NCBI GenBank assembly: GCA_027487375.1
Contig: JAIYDQ010000219.1
Coordinates: 1 to 33,482 of the forward strand
Reading direction: 5' to 3'
Length of the DNA stretch: 33,482 nt
DNA from: Planctomycetaceae bacterium
Lineage (GTDB): Bacteria > Planctomycetota > Planctomycetia > Pirellulales > Pirellulaceae
The notes under the pieces are model-generated. The model was not told where the DNA came from, did no database searches, and saw only the letters and a program-made list of their open reading frames with translations. The translations under genes were made by a program, and so were the position numbers. Within the stretch, counting starts at the first letter, position 1. Each line of letters opens with the position of its first letter. Shown here piece after piece: positions 8,414-18,691 of the stretch.

Positions 8414-9754
8414 TTATGGCGATAGCAGGTCGATTGTTGCCGACGACATGCTGACAATTCCTGTTTCGAGCGAACCTTCGAGATCGGGGTAGAATGTGGG
8501 CGAATGGAGACTTGGTGGTGTTTCATTCAGCTTGCGAAACCGATCAAGTCGCTCGGGAGCAATTACTCCAAGGCGATACATTAAAATTGGAACGCCGGCT
8601 AAACCGTACTGGCTGAAGTCTTCTCCGCCCATGACTTGCTCGCCAGGAAGCACACGACTCTCCCCCAAAGATTGTTGAAAAACTTTAGTCAATCGATCTG
8701 CAAGTGCTTGGTTATTTTCAAGTGCAGGTGTCCCTTCCGAGATTTTGATGGTCGGTTCCGGGGCACCATAAGCCGATGCTACTCCGAGGGCGCGGCGTTT
8801 GATTGAAGCTAGTATCTTTTGTCGTACCTCTGGCGAGTAACTACGAACTGTCAACTGTAAAGTGCATCGGTCACCAATAATGTTGTGCTTGGTTCCACCA
8901 TGAATCGAACCGACGGTAACAACAGCCGGCTCGGTGGGCTTAATCTCGCGACTAACGATTGTTTGAAGACTCATCACCAATTCCGCAGCTTGAACAATAG
9001 GGTCGATCGTACTCTCCGGTGACGCTCCATGTCCGCCGCGTCCATGGACTTCGATATCAACACTGTCTACGTTGGCCAGGATGTAACCTCCACGAACAGC
9101 GATCGATCCGGCCGGCGTTGAGGATTCAACGTGCAGAGCGAGAGCATAATCGGGCTTCGGAAATCGAGTGAAGAGGCCATCGCGCAACATGGCTAACGCA
9201 CCGCTTCCGCGCTCTTCGGCAGGCTGACCAATTAAAAGCAATGTGCCTTTCCAAAGTTTTCTATTCTCCGACAAGAACTGAGCCGAGCCTGTGACAACGG
9301 TCATATGAAGATCATGCCCACAAGCATGCATTACCCCGGTTGGAGTTCCATCTTCGGTTCGCGTCTCAACTGTCGACGCGTAAGGTAGTCCCGTCTTTTC
9401 GGTAACTGGTAACGCGTCCAAGTCTGTGCGGAGCATAACAGTCGGACCGTCACCGTTCTTCAATACTCCTACAATCCCATGCCCACCCACTTGTTCGGTT
9501 ACTTCGAAACCAGCCTTTCGCCAAAGCCCAGTAACATACTCTGCCGTTTGCTTCTCCGCGAACGAAACCTCAGGGTGCCTGTGCAAGTGCTGGTAGTTCT
9601 CGACCAACACTCCCGAGTGCTCTTCAACCCAAGACTCAACTAGTTTCACCTCATCGGAACTGGGTGGCGTTGCCATTGAGCACTCGTTGTTAATACAGCT
9701 CGACAAGCAAAACAAAGATACCGAAGCAAGATTAGTCGTTCGCATAAGATTCAT
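8414..9754 (-). CDS. M20 family amidohydrolase/peptidase (hippurate hydrolase-like)
   Basis: 446 aa; HRHPEVSFAEKQTAEYV, MHACGHDLHMTVVTG, GQPAEERGSGALAML, MGGEDFSQY. Confidence 0.93.
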   Translation of the reverse strand: MNLMRTTNLASVSLFCLSSCINNECSMATPPSSDEVKLVESWVEEHSGVLVENYQHLHRHPEVSFAEKQTAEYVTGLWRKAGFEVTEQVGGHGIVGVLKNGDGPTVMLRTDLDALPVTEKTGLPYASTVETRTEDGTPTGVMHACGHDLHMTVVTGSAQFLSENRKLWKGTLLLIGQPAEERGSGALAMLRDGLFTRFPKPDYALALHVESSTPAGSIAVRGGYILANVDSVDIEVHGRGGHGASPESTIDPIVQAAELVMSLQTIVSREIKPTEPAVVTVGSIHGGTKHNIIGDRCTLQLTVRSYSPEVRQKILASIKRRALGVASAYGAPEPTIKISEGTPALENNQALADRLTKVFQQSLGESRVLPGEQVMGGEDFSQYGLAGVPILMYRLGVIAPERLDRFRKLNETPPSLHSPTFYPDLEGSLETGIVSMSSATIDLLSP

Positions 9755-10028
9755 TTCGACGTGTCTCTAGATAAAAGCTCGAATAGATGTAAGTTCTTCT
9801 CGCCAAATGATAGCAACGCCAGAAAGCATCAGCTAACGTAGTGCGAATTAAACAATAAAGTTTGTACGCATAATGAATTGTTCATAATCAATTGTTGTAA
9901 ACACCAGAACTTTCGCTCATTCTTGAGCTAGGCATCGCGGGGTGATACAGTAAGAATACTGCATATCGCCGATTCGGTTGGGTCGTCGCTGAAAAGATGC
10001 TAGATAAGCTTTTCTCGGAGTCTTTGTC

Positions 10029-11402
10029 GTGTCAGACATTTCTAAGTTGAGTACGTCTTTGGGCGTGGTCTTGTTTTGTGCAATCCTGAACGCTCAAGAC
10101 GGTAACCCGGTGCCGACAATAGAACCACCCGTCGCGGTCGACAAATCCGAAGCGAAGCGACTAGGTGCAGTAGAAACGGGCCAAACCGCAGATAAAACTA
10201 GCGATGTGGATATGGCCTGGGTAAATCGGACAAGACGTATCTTGGAGATTGGAAGCGAGGTTCGCACAACAACCGAGGAACGAACGAAAGCTTACAAAGA
10301 GCTTGAAGAGCTAAAGCCAAAAGATGGAGACGATATTCGCTTGAGCTTCGCGTTTCTTTTAGTTGCCATTTTCGAGAAACAATATCCTCAGGCTCAAGCC
10401 CGCGCGTCGGAGATTCTGAAAAACGATTCCTATTATGTCCCAGCGAGAGTCGCAAATGTGAGATTGCTTCTGACCACAGACAAGAAGCTACCCGCGATCG
10501 CTGAGCTTGAATCGTTAGCAAAAGGACTCGGTTCGCCCTCTAAAACTGTCTCTCAAGATCAACTGACTGCAGCCGCCTCATTTTTAGGACTAGCAGTCGG
10601 TTACCTCGAAGGCCCAGCGAAAGAATCAGTGAAACCGACAAGTCTTAAAGCACTGATCGCAGTAGCAGAGAAAATCCCAACTCCGCTTCTTGAAGTGTTT
10701 TCGCAATCTCGTGCTTTAATTGGCCAGGAGTATCAAGTGCTCATGGAGAAAGGTGAAGAAGCCTTGAAACAGCTTCGTACCGAATCAGCGCAGAAGGCAG
10801 AGGAAATGCGAGCTCAATTGGAAGCGTCAAAAGAGCAAACGTTGAAGGAAGCCGAGGCAACGAAACAGCGACTTGAAGCGAGTTTTGCTCAATCACAATC
10901 CGCATGGAATTCCGCTTGGTCACGAAGCCAAGCAATTACAAGAAGCATTAATTCTCTCCAATCGCAGCAAGCTCAATTCATTACAAGCCTGTCGCTCCTC
11001 CGACCACCGCGAATCGATGAGAACGGCAACATCGACCGCAACGATGAACATCGCTATCTCAATGAAAAGCGTCGGTTAGATAACGCGATTTTCAATCTTG
11101 ATACTCAAATTAATCAACTCTCACTTCAGTACGATCAGGTTCAGAGTATTGGGATGGCAGCGGAGAATCGAATGAATTTTTTACGGCAGCAAGGGCAACG
11201 ATTAGGATTGAACTTAAGTTCCCAGAACGAATCTTTCGCAAAAATGGATCGGACGATTCGTGGTAAGGAAGAAGCAGCAAAGAAGGCCGAAGCAAAGACA
11301 TCTGCAGGAAAACTTCGAAAAGCTCGTTCCTTCAGCACCTACGACGACTTCAATTTCTACAAAGAGCAATCGATGCTCCTGGAAACGCTCCCCAAATCGT
11401 AA
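10029..11402 (+). CDS. hypothetical secreted protein with long coiled-coil region
   Basis: 457 aa ORF; N-terminal hydrophobic segment, helical repeats, heptad-rich EEALKQLRTESAQKAEEMRAQLEASKEQTLKEAEATKQRLEAS; no family recognised. Confidence 0.75.
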   Translation: MSDISKLSTSLGVVLFCAILNAQDGNPVPTIEPPVAVDKSEAKRLGAVETGQTADKTSDVDMAWVNRTRRILEIGSEVRTTTEERTKAYKELEELKPKDGDDIRLSFAFLLVAIFEKQYPQAQARASEILKNDSYYVPARVANVRLLLTTDKKLPAIAELESLAKGLGSPSKTVSQDQLTAAASFLGLAVGYLEGPAKESVKPTSLKALIAVAEKIPTPLLEVFSQSRALIGQEYQVLMEKGEEALKQLRTESAQKAEEMRAQLEASKEQTLKEAEATKQRLEASFAQSQSAWNSAWSRSQAITRSINSLQSQQAQFITSLSLLRPPRIDENGNIDRNDEHRYLNEKRRLDNAIFNLDTQINQLSLQYDQVQSIGMAAENRMNFLRQQGQRLGLNLSSQNESFAKMDRTIRGKEEAAKKAEAKTSAGKLRKARSFSTYDDFNFYKEQSMLLETLPKS

Positions 11403-11480
11403 GTGCATTGACGGAACGTTGGTGAATCAATGCGGGAGATATTTGGGAGTGTCCATTCATTTCTTTCGAATTTTGGAAAT

Positions 11481-12947
11481 CTACGAGAACAATTCCGTTA
11501 CCGCTTGAGCCTTCACTAACTCCCGCGGTTGGTTCAAGTGGTTATATACAATTGTCTCGGGGTCGATACCAAAAGCGTGGTAGATCGATGCCAACAACTG
11601 GCCAGGGTGGACTGGGTTATCGGTAGGTGCGCTCGCCGTCTTGTCACTCTTACCATGCACGTAACCACGTTTGATTCCAGCCCCCGCCACAACCGCGGTG
11701 TAACAATATGGCCAGTGATCGCGACCGTCTGTTGAATTGTTGTTGCCACTGGTGCTAACTCCCCGTTGCGGCGAACGACCAAACTCACCAACCGCGACAA
11801 CCAAAGTGTCTTCAAGTAGTCCACGTTGATCCATGTCTTCGATAAGTGTCGCCAGCCCAGCATCTAACATTGGAGCGGATTGTGTTTTCATTCGTTGGGT
11901 CAAACCAACGTGATGATCCCATGAATGGTTATCACTGTTTGCAACCTTGGGCCAAATGACTTCGACAACGCGTGTTCCAGCTTCGATTAATCGACGAGCC
12001 AAGAGACAACTCTGACCGAAAGTATTTCGACCATATGCATCTTTCAAAACGTCTGGCTCGCTTGAAAGATCAAACGCTTCACGTGCACGCCCTGATGTGA
12101 TGAGCGATAAGGCTTGGGAGAAGTACGTATCAAGCTGTTGATCCTTTACGGCCTCATTAATAGTTGGCATTTGTTTGTTGATGAGATCTCGCAATGCGGC
12201 TCGCCTTTCAAGTCGAACTGCAAAGACCTCCGGTCGCAATTGAAGGTCACGAATCTGAATACGATCCATCTTCTGCAGGTCCATGTCATCACCTTCAGGA
12301 TAAAGCGTATATGGATCGTACGCTTTACCCAGAAAACCTGCCGAGCCACCTTTACCGACAACATTGGATTCTTGCAAAGGTCGCGGAAGCATGACAAATG
12401 GTAACATGGGAGCATCAGCCGGACGAAGCCGGATGATGTTCGATCCGAGATTCGGGAAATCTTTGGGCGTCGGCGGCTCAAGTTGCCCCGAAGGGCTCAC
12501 TTTATCCGTCGTATAGCCAGTCATCATTTGATAGATTGCAGCTGTATGATTGAACAATCCGTTAGGCGTATAGCTCATCGATCGAATCATGGTGAATCGA
12601 TCGTTAACCTTGCTAAGCTTCGGAAGATTCTCCGTGAACTGAACACCGGGAATCTTCGTCGAGATTGGCGCAAAAGCTGACTTCACATTCTCAGGAACGT
12701 TTTCCTTTGGGTCCCACAGGTCAAGATGGCTTGGGCCGCCTTGTAAGTAGACAAGGACCAACCGCTTGGCTTTATTCCATCCTGGGCCGCCTCCAGTAGT
12801 AGACGCCTGCGACGCCTGTAGTTGCAACAAGTTCCCTAGGCTCAGTCCGGCGATCCCGGTTCCGCCTACGCGTAGAACATCTCGTCGAGAGATTTGAACA
12901 CCCGCGTCGCAATTGTCTTTACCTGGTGCACCAATTATTCGCCACAT
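11481..12947 (-). CDS. DUF1501 domain-containing protein, Tat signal
   Basis: 488 aa; [22 protein letters not shown] twin-arginine leader, [66 protein letters not shown]-like AGAGGTGA upstream of ATG. Confidence 0.93.
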   Translation of the reverse strand: MWRIIGAPGKDNCDAGVQISRRDVLRVGGTGIAGLSLGNLLQLQASQASTTGGGPGWNKAKRLVLVYLQGGPSHLDLWDPKENVPENVKSAFAPISTKIPGVQFTENLPKLSKVNDRFTMIRSMSYTPNGLFNHTAAIYQMMTGYTTDKVSPSGQLEPPTPKDFPNLGSNIIRLRPADAPMLPFVMLPRPLQESNVVGKGGSAGFLGKAYDPYTLYPEGDDMDLQKMDRIQIRDLQLRPEVFAVRLERRAALRDLINKQMPTINEAVKDQQLDTYFSQALSLITSGRAREAFDLSSEPDVLKDAYGRNTFGQSCLLARRLIEAGTRVVEVIWPKVANSDNHSWDHHVGLTQRMKTQSAPMLDAGLATLIEDMDQRGLLEDTLVVAVGEFGRSPQRGVSTSGNNNSTDGRDHWPYCYTAVVAGAGIKRGYVHGKSDKTASAPTDNPVHPGQLLASIYHAFGIDPETIVYNHLNQPRELVKAQAVTELFS

Positions 12948-13011
12948 CGCTTCACCTCTTGTTGGACTGTTGTGTGTTGGACTGTTAAGTGATTTTTGAA
13001 GGTTGATAGTT

Positions 13012-13122
13012 TAGTTGGATAGCGTCACTTTGTTGGAGTACAGCATTTAGGCGCTTAGCACCTTGGATGCTCCCAAAGCGGCTACAGCCTGGACTCCAGC
13101 GCAAAACGACGCTGTCCAACTA
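13012..13122. repeat. dispersed palindromic element, copy B
   Basis: Terminal inverted repeats TAGTTGGATAGCGTC (13012-13026) / GACGCTGTCCAACTA (13108-13122), 14/15 complementary; inner TTGGAGTACAGCATTTAGGC / GCTACAGCCTGGACTCCAGC. Homologous to copy A. Confidence 0.75.
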
Positions 13123-13155
13123 TGCTTGGTTTCTAAAGTTTGCTTTCAATTTGCT

Positions 13156-13172
13156 GCGTCTCGGAGAGACGC
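13156..13172. repeat. small hairpin, GTCTC-N3-GAGAC family, copy 1
   Basis: GCGTCTC GGA GAGACGC followed by GACTACGTG; related to 26902-26922. Confidence 0.55.
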
Positions 13173-13210
13173 GACTACGTGTTTATTCATTGAGCCAAAA
13201 ACGGGACAGG

Positions 13211-16200
13211 TTAGTGGTTGTATAAAAATGCAGGGCTGTTGATTAATGCCCAGCTGATGTCTTCCGCTGCTGTTACTTTTGCGTGCTGAGTTTGTGATTC
13301 GCTTTCCTTCACGTCAGCTCGCAGGCTGACCAATTTCGAATCGTCTGCGATCGGCTTGGAAAGCTTTTCAATACGTCCGCGAAGCTTCACGACTAACTCG
13401 TCTTCTGGAAGCTTTTGTTTCTCTTTGTTCAGAGTTGCTGTCAGTTTCTGCAATTCTGGTGATGAAGTCTTAAAATACTTTAAGCCAGCTTCAGACGCTT
13501 CCTTCGTTCTTTGTCCGCTGGGGGTGATTGCCAGATTTGCGAGCGACTCTGATAGGCCTAACGATGCCTCCACCGGCTCGTCCGAAACTGCCAAACGGAA
13601 ATGGCCTAACCGAAGTTTATCACCGTTGTGCTGTTGGTGTATTTGCCACTGCAGATGTTCACCCGGCTTCAATTCTAGAGGGGTTGCCAGTTCGAAAACC
13701 GCCCAGTGCTCAACTCCACCCGCACCGGCAATCGCCCAACCGCCTTGCTCGGTAGTGTTGTCGTTGATCGCAGCTTCCGGAGAGAAGGTAGCTTGATCGT
13801 AATCAGTAAAACCTTTCGTGAACTTTAGTTTACGCATCACGTCGGGCTTATCTGTTTGCACAACATACAGTTCGAGTTCAGTGATAACGAAGTTCCCGTT
13901 GGAGGATAAACCAGGGCCTTTCGAAGGGAGATCGTTTCCAGGAAGAGCCTCCAATCGAACCGCGGTTATCGGGCTACGTGGAGCCATGGTATCGATTTTA
14001 TAGACACCTTTCGCCCCCTTTCCTTTTGCAGTAATCGAACGATCTGCTTGTTGGGTAAGAGTAGTTCCGGCGGATCCTTTGGCAGAAATCGAGGGCAACA
14101 GATGCCAAAGAGTCTTGTTCATCTTTTCCTTCAGAAACGTTTCGAATTTTTGAGGCAGGACTTTCTCAAAAGCCTCGACCGCTTTCGTCGCAGCGCTCAG
14201 TCGCTCTAGCCTCGCTTTTTCATCAGCCTCGCGTGCAGGCTTGATCTCCGTTTCGCGAGCCAACAACTGCTGCTCGGCTTCGCTCTTTTCAATCTTTGCG
14301 GCCGCTTCTAACTTTGGCTTTTCCTCGACCCACCAAGCTTCTTTCTCAGCGAGCTTTGCAACCAAGCCTTCATGATCGGTTTGAATCTCTTTGAATACCG
14401 TCGAGGCCGCTTCTAGTTCAGCCGCTGTCGCATGACGATTTAGGATACGAAGAAATAGCTCGTCAATAAGCTTCGCATCGTCGGCTGAATTTCGAGCAAG
14501 CTCTTGGATGGAATTCTTGTTATTGGACAATGCGGCTCCAAGAGTCGGTCCACTAACTAGAGCCATCACGGAACCTAGTCGAAGCTCGTTAGATCGCTCG
14601 CACTCGCAGACGCTTTCTCGTGCGGGTCGGCCAAGATTATTCAAGAACCCGTCCGGCAACCCATCTTGCGCATCTGCTAACGAAGCGGAACGCGTCCCGG
14701 GGTCCAATCCAGGAATACTCGACGGCGATCCTGTCACTTGGTGGATTGCGTCAAAGAGCACTTCAGCAGGTAGCCGACGAGGCATTGCGTGCGAGTAATT
14801 TCTCTGGTCATCGTTGTTCCACTGATTTGCTTCGATTGAGAGTTGATAGACTTTCGAATTACAAATCGAACGAATCAGTTGCCGCACATCAAAATTGCTT
14901 TCGATGAACTCCTTCTCGAGATGGGCGAGCAACTCGGGAATGCTAGCCGGATTACCAGCGCGGATATCATCGATGGGCTCAATCAATCCCTTACCAAGCA
15001 AGTAGCCCCACATGCGATTCACATAGCTGCGTGCAAAGTATTGGTTGTTACGACTTGTCAACCAAGCTGCGAAGTCAGCTCTTCTCGATTTATCTGACGG
15101 TTGCGCGTAGTCACAATTGAATGGGAACTTTGGTTCAACAACTGCGTTTGTCTTCTGATGTTTCATTTCACCAGAATTCGAATCGGCTACCTCTTCATAA
15201 AGCGGCTTCGCTCCTTCGACTGCTGTACCCGCGATCGCTCGCTCGCCGGACTCAGGATCCTTCTTTAGTGAGACCTGTGCGAAGTAAGAAGCTGTTTCAT
15301 AATACTGGTCTTGAGTCCATCGTTCAAAAGGATGGTCATGGCATTTGTTGCAGTTGAAACGCACACCAAGAAACAGTTGCGTCGTATTCTCGACGAGATC
15401 TTCAGGAGTTCGAAGTGTCTTGTAGTAGGAAGCAGGTGGATTCACCCGATTCGAACCACTTGCTGTTAGAACTTCATAAACAAATTTATCGTATGGTTTG
15501 TTTGATGACACGCTCTCAAGAATCCATTCTCGGAATTGTTTCGCACCATCTTTACCCAAGAACTTGGAGTTGACCATTAACAAGTCAGACCACTTATTGG
15601 TCCAATGAATATTGAAGGCTTGGCTGCCCAACAACTCTTCAACGACACGCTTTCGCTTATCTTTTGTCGGTGAAGCATCTTCTAAGAAGGCTCGCACTTG
15701 TTCCGATGTTGGCGGTAGCCCGGTCAAATCGAGATGAAGGCGACGCAAGAAATCAGTGTCACTACAGAGTTCCGATGGAGTTATCTTCATTCGCTTCCAT
15801 TTGTCGGCTACCAGTTGATCGATTGGACTTTCCAGCTCAACTTCCGACCAAACAAACCCGTCGCGATTTCCCATGACAGTCAATGTGGTTGCCGCGTAGG
15901 CTCCCTCATAGCGAGCGAGAATGGGCGCCTCACCGCGACGTACCGCGAATACTCGCTCCCCCTCGGAAATGGTTGCGACTTCAGTGTTACCGCTTTCGAT
16001 GAAAGACTCTCGCGTGACATCGCGAGTTGTTCCATTTGCATAGGTTGCCACGACTCTTATCGTTTGGCTTGATCCGATTTCCTCAACCACAGGATTAAAC
16101 GGGAAGACTTCGATCTTAGTAACTCGAGGCGTTGTCATATCGAGCCGTGCACCGCCAGCGATCCACGTTCGCACGACCTGTGTCCGTACTTCGTCCTCTT

Positions 16201-18334
16201 TCAACACCTGTCCCCCAGCATGAGGCACTAATCCAAGTGGTTTAGTCATCATCAGGCTATCTCGTGGAGATGCTGGATTAAATCTTCTTCCGGCAAGATC
16301 ATCCGTTAGAGCACGGATATCATAGATTGGATCGTAGCCACGTAGCGAAAGCTTAAAGCCACCTTTTCCAGCTTGGGCACCATGGCAAGTTCCTTGATTG
16401 CAACCAACTCGAGAGAGAACTGGATTGACGTCGCGAATGAAGTCAACTTCATCCTTGTTGCTTTGACTGACGGACGTCATGATTGTCTGCGAATGGGTGC
16501 CGATTTCTATCGAAATCTTAGCCGAACCAGATTCCGATGGCTGTACCCAACCACGCTTTGAAACGGACACAACATTAGGCTCACTCACCTTGTAGCTTAC
16601 CTGATCCGTTACGTCGACTAAGCGATGATCGTTAGTGTGCGCTGTCACCAGAATTTGAGCCGAGTCATTCCACTTTGCGAGTTGAATCTCGGAGGGTTCG
16701 ACCACGATTCGAATGATCTTTGCAGGATCGATCTTTATTGCAACTTCGGACGTGGATGCGCTAGGTGTAGATACTTTATCACTGTCCGGATTGTTTTTTA
16801 GTTCTGACGAAACACTTGCGGTTTGATGAGTAGTCGCTGCATTGGCTGGAGCTACTTCGAAGTTGGCGATTTCTTTCTGATCTTCGACTGCCCATACGCG
16901 GACTCGTCCATCGGAGCCTGAGGCTGCCAGGCGGCCTTGATGATCGAATGCGATTGAGTAAATCGCGGAGCTATCAACTTTGATCTTCGCAAGCTCTTTG
17001 GACTTTGCAGACAGATACGCATTGAGCTTCTCAACTTCTTTTTCGCTACGTGACTGCGATCGCTTAGCATTAATGACTTTGATATCTTCCGGCATAACGC
17101 CCGAGAAATCGTATGCCCAAACTCGGATTTCGCTTTTCCCATCAAGAACTGCCGCGGCGGCCAATTGTTGGCCGTTCGGGCTAATCGCCACCGCAAAAAT
17201 GCGTCCAGGCAGAGCGTCAAATTGCCGAATGAGATTCGAATCATCACCAATCACTCGAGCGGTTTCTCGGAACACACGATAAACACGCGGAATGCCATCT
17301 GCTCCACCAACTAGAATTTCATTTCGTTCAGGGTGACGAGCGAGTGCTTGTATGCCACCGCGAAGTGCACCTGGAGTTATCGAAGTTACGTTATCAATAA
17401 ATCGCTCTGTCTCAAGCTCGGTCAGCTTCACCGACATGTCACGACCGCCAGAGACGAGATGCTTTCCATCTACTGAAAAAACCGTCGCTCTAGGCCAATC
17501 TTCGTGTGCTCGTTGAAAGAGTTTTTGCTCCCCAGTCGAAGCATCGAAGGCCCTGACTGTGTTATCCGTAAGTCCAACCGATACCAATTTAGAGTCGGGA
17601 GACCAATTCAAACCAAAAACAGTATCACTTCCAACCGACTGGCTCCGCACAAGAGTGCCATCCACGGCGTTCCACAACTGGATCTCGCCACTGATACCCG
17701 GTTGTCCCCCGGAAACGGCTAAAAGCTTCCCATCTGGTGAGTATCGAACGGTTTCAAGACGTGGGCTGATACCAATAAGTCGCTGACTTAATTGCCAATC
17801 CGAGGTTTTATAAATGATCGCTTCATGAAGTCCAGCGATCGCCAGACTCTTTCCGTCGGGCGAAAAGTCAATCGAGGTAACGACCGGTGCTTGAACGTAG
17901 ACTGGTGGATTTTCGGTCGAGTAGGATGGCATCGCGATCGAATCATCGATCGCCCCTGCATCGATCCATTTACGAATGACTTCAATTTCTTCGGGCTTCA
18001 GTGGAGGGCCTTTCTTTGGCATCTCGGCCTTTCCATCAACCGGGGTTATCTCGTCAATGAGATAACTTGCATCCGAATGATTTGGAACAATCGCAGGGCT
18101 ACCTGACTCACCACCACGAACCAAAGCAGCAAAGTCCGTCATCAAGTAATCGCCATTCTTCAACGCACCTTGATGGCATCCCATGCAGTTTGCGCGAAAA
18201 ATTGGAAGCACATCACGATGGTAGCTTATCGATGTTTTCTGATCCGAAGCAAACGAGCCTGAAGAAAAGCTGGTGAACAGAATGAGTGGAATCGCAATTC
18301 TCAGTCTGAAGACAGGGTGGAGATCTAAAATCAT
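13211..18334 (-). CDS. giant PSCyt1 (c-type cytochrome) / WD40 / Ig-like / DUF1549 / DUF1553 protein
   Basis: 1707 aa; FRANCMGCHQG heme site, WD40-like repeats (TSIDFSPDGKSLAIAGLHEAIIY..., YSIAFDHQGRLAASGSDGRVRVWAV), CNQGTCHGAQAGKGGFKLSLRGYDP, DUF1549 segment (LADKWKRMKITPSELCSDTDFLRRLHLDLTGLPPT), CNKCHDHPFERWTQDQYY, DUF1553 segment (RSYVNRMWGYLLGKGLIEPIDDIRAGNPAS ... RESVCECERSNELRLGSVMAL ... DISWALINSPAFLYNH). Confidence 0.9.
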   Translation of the reverse strand: MILDLHPVFRLRIAIPLILFTSFSSGSFASDQKTSISYHRDVLPIFRANCMGCHQGALKNGDYLMTDFAALVRGGESGSPAIVPNHSDASYLIDEITPVDGKAEMPKKGPPLKPEEIEVIRKWIDAGAIDDSIAMPSYSTENPPVYVQAPVVTSIDFSPDGKSLAIAGLHEAIIYKTSDWQLSQRLIGISPRLETVRYSPDGKLLAVSGGQPGISGEIQLWNAVDGTLVRSQSVGSDTVFGLNWSPDSKLVSVGLTDNTVRAFDASTGEQKLFQRAHEDWPRATVFSVDGKHLVSGGRDMSVKLTELETERFIDNVTSITPGALRGGIQALARHPERNEILVGGADGIPRVYRVFRETARVIGDDSNLIRQFDALPGRIFAVAISPNGQQLAAAAVLDGKSEIRVWAYDFSGVMPEDIKVINAKRSQSRSEKEVEKLNAYLSAKSKELAKIKVDSSAIYSIAFDHQGRLAASGSDGRVRVWAVEDQKEIANFEVAPANAATTHQTASVSSELKNNPDSDKVSTPSASTSEVAIKIDPAKIIRIVVEPSEIQLAKWNDSAQILVTAHTNDHRLVDVTDQVSYKVSEPNVVSVSKRGWVQPSESGSAKISIEIGTHSQTIMTSVSQSNKDEVDFIRDVNPVLSRVGCNQGTCHGAQAGKGGFKLSLRGYDPIYDIRALTDDLAGRRFNPASPRDSLMMTKPLGLVPHAGGQVLKEDEVRTQVVRTWIAGGARLDMTTPRVTKIEVFPFNPVVEEIGSSQTIRVVATYANGTTRDVTRESFIESGNTEVATISEGERVFAVRRGEAPILARYEGAYAATTLTVMGNRDGFVWSEVELESPIDQLVADKWKRMKITPSELCSDTDFLRRLHLDLTGLPPTSEQVRAFLEDASPTKDKRKRVVEELLGSQAFNIHWTNKWSDLLMVNSKFLGKDGAKQFREWILESVSSNKPYDKFVYEVLTASGSNRVNPPASYYKTLRTPEDLVENTTQLFLGVRFNCNKCHDHPFERWTQDQYYETASYFAQVSLKKDPESGERAIAGTAVEGAKPLYEEVADSNSGEMKHQKTNAVVEPKFPFNCDYAQPSDKSRRADFAAWLTSRNNQYFARSYVNRMWGYLLGKGLIEPIDDIRAGNPASIPELLAHLEKEFIESNFDVRQLIRSICNSKVYQLSIEANQWNNDDQRNYSHAMPRRLPAEVLFDAIHQVTGSPSSIPGLDPGTRSASLADAQDGLPDGFLNNLGRPARESVCECERSNELRLGSVMALVSGPTLGAALSNNKNSIQELARNSADDAKLIDELFLRILNRHATAAELEAASTVFKEIQTDHEGLVAKLAEKEAWWVEEKPKLEAAAKIEKSEAEQQLLARETEIKPAREADEKARLERLSAATKAVEAFEKVLPQKFETFLKEKMNKTLWHLLPSISAKGSAGTTLTQQADRSITAKGKGAKGVYKIDTMAPRSPITAVRLEALPGNDLPSKGPGLSSNGNFVITELELYVVQTDKPDVMRKLKFTKGFTDYDQATFSPEAAINDNTTEQGGWAIAGAGGVEHWAVFELATPLELKPGEHLQWQIHQQHNGDKLRLGHFRLAVSDEPVEASLGLSESLANLAITPSGQRTKEASEAGLKYFKTSSPELQKLTATLNKEKQKLPEDELVVKLRGRIEKLSKPIADDSKLVSLRADVKESESQTQHAKVTAAEDISWALINSPAFLYNH

Positions 18335-18691
18335 ATCGGCGAAACCTCTTCATACGAGTTGATTGACGCAAGCGATACCGTCATGGAAAACGATCCTCTC
18401 GCAAGTTTCAAAACCGGACTCAGGTAATGGTAGGACCAAGCATTTTCCAGTTCGCTGCAGACTGTCACGCCGATCGGCATTTACCAACCGAAGTGGCGAC
18501 ACGCTAACGAGCAAGATTCCTTTGATAGCGTCCTAAGGTGGGATTGTACCACTTAATTATGCTGCAGAATGCCCAGGGAGTCTTGTGAAAAAGACGCATT
18601 CTTTTGTAAAAATCCGGAATCTGCAGGTTCAACGCTCACTTGCAAAACAGATCCGCCGCATGAATCGCAATTCAACCATCTGGTGGATTAC

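Noticed and set aside
13356-13796. 146-aa plus-strand ORF and many other plus-strand ORFs within 13211-18334
   Set aside because: Antisense to the well-supported giant DUF1549/DUF1553 CDS; no recognisable protein features.
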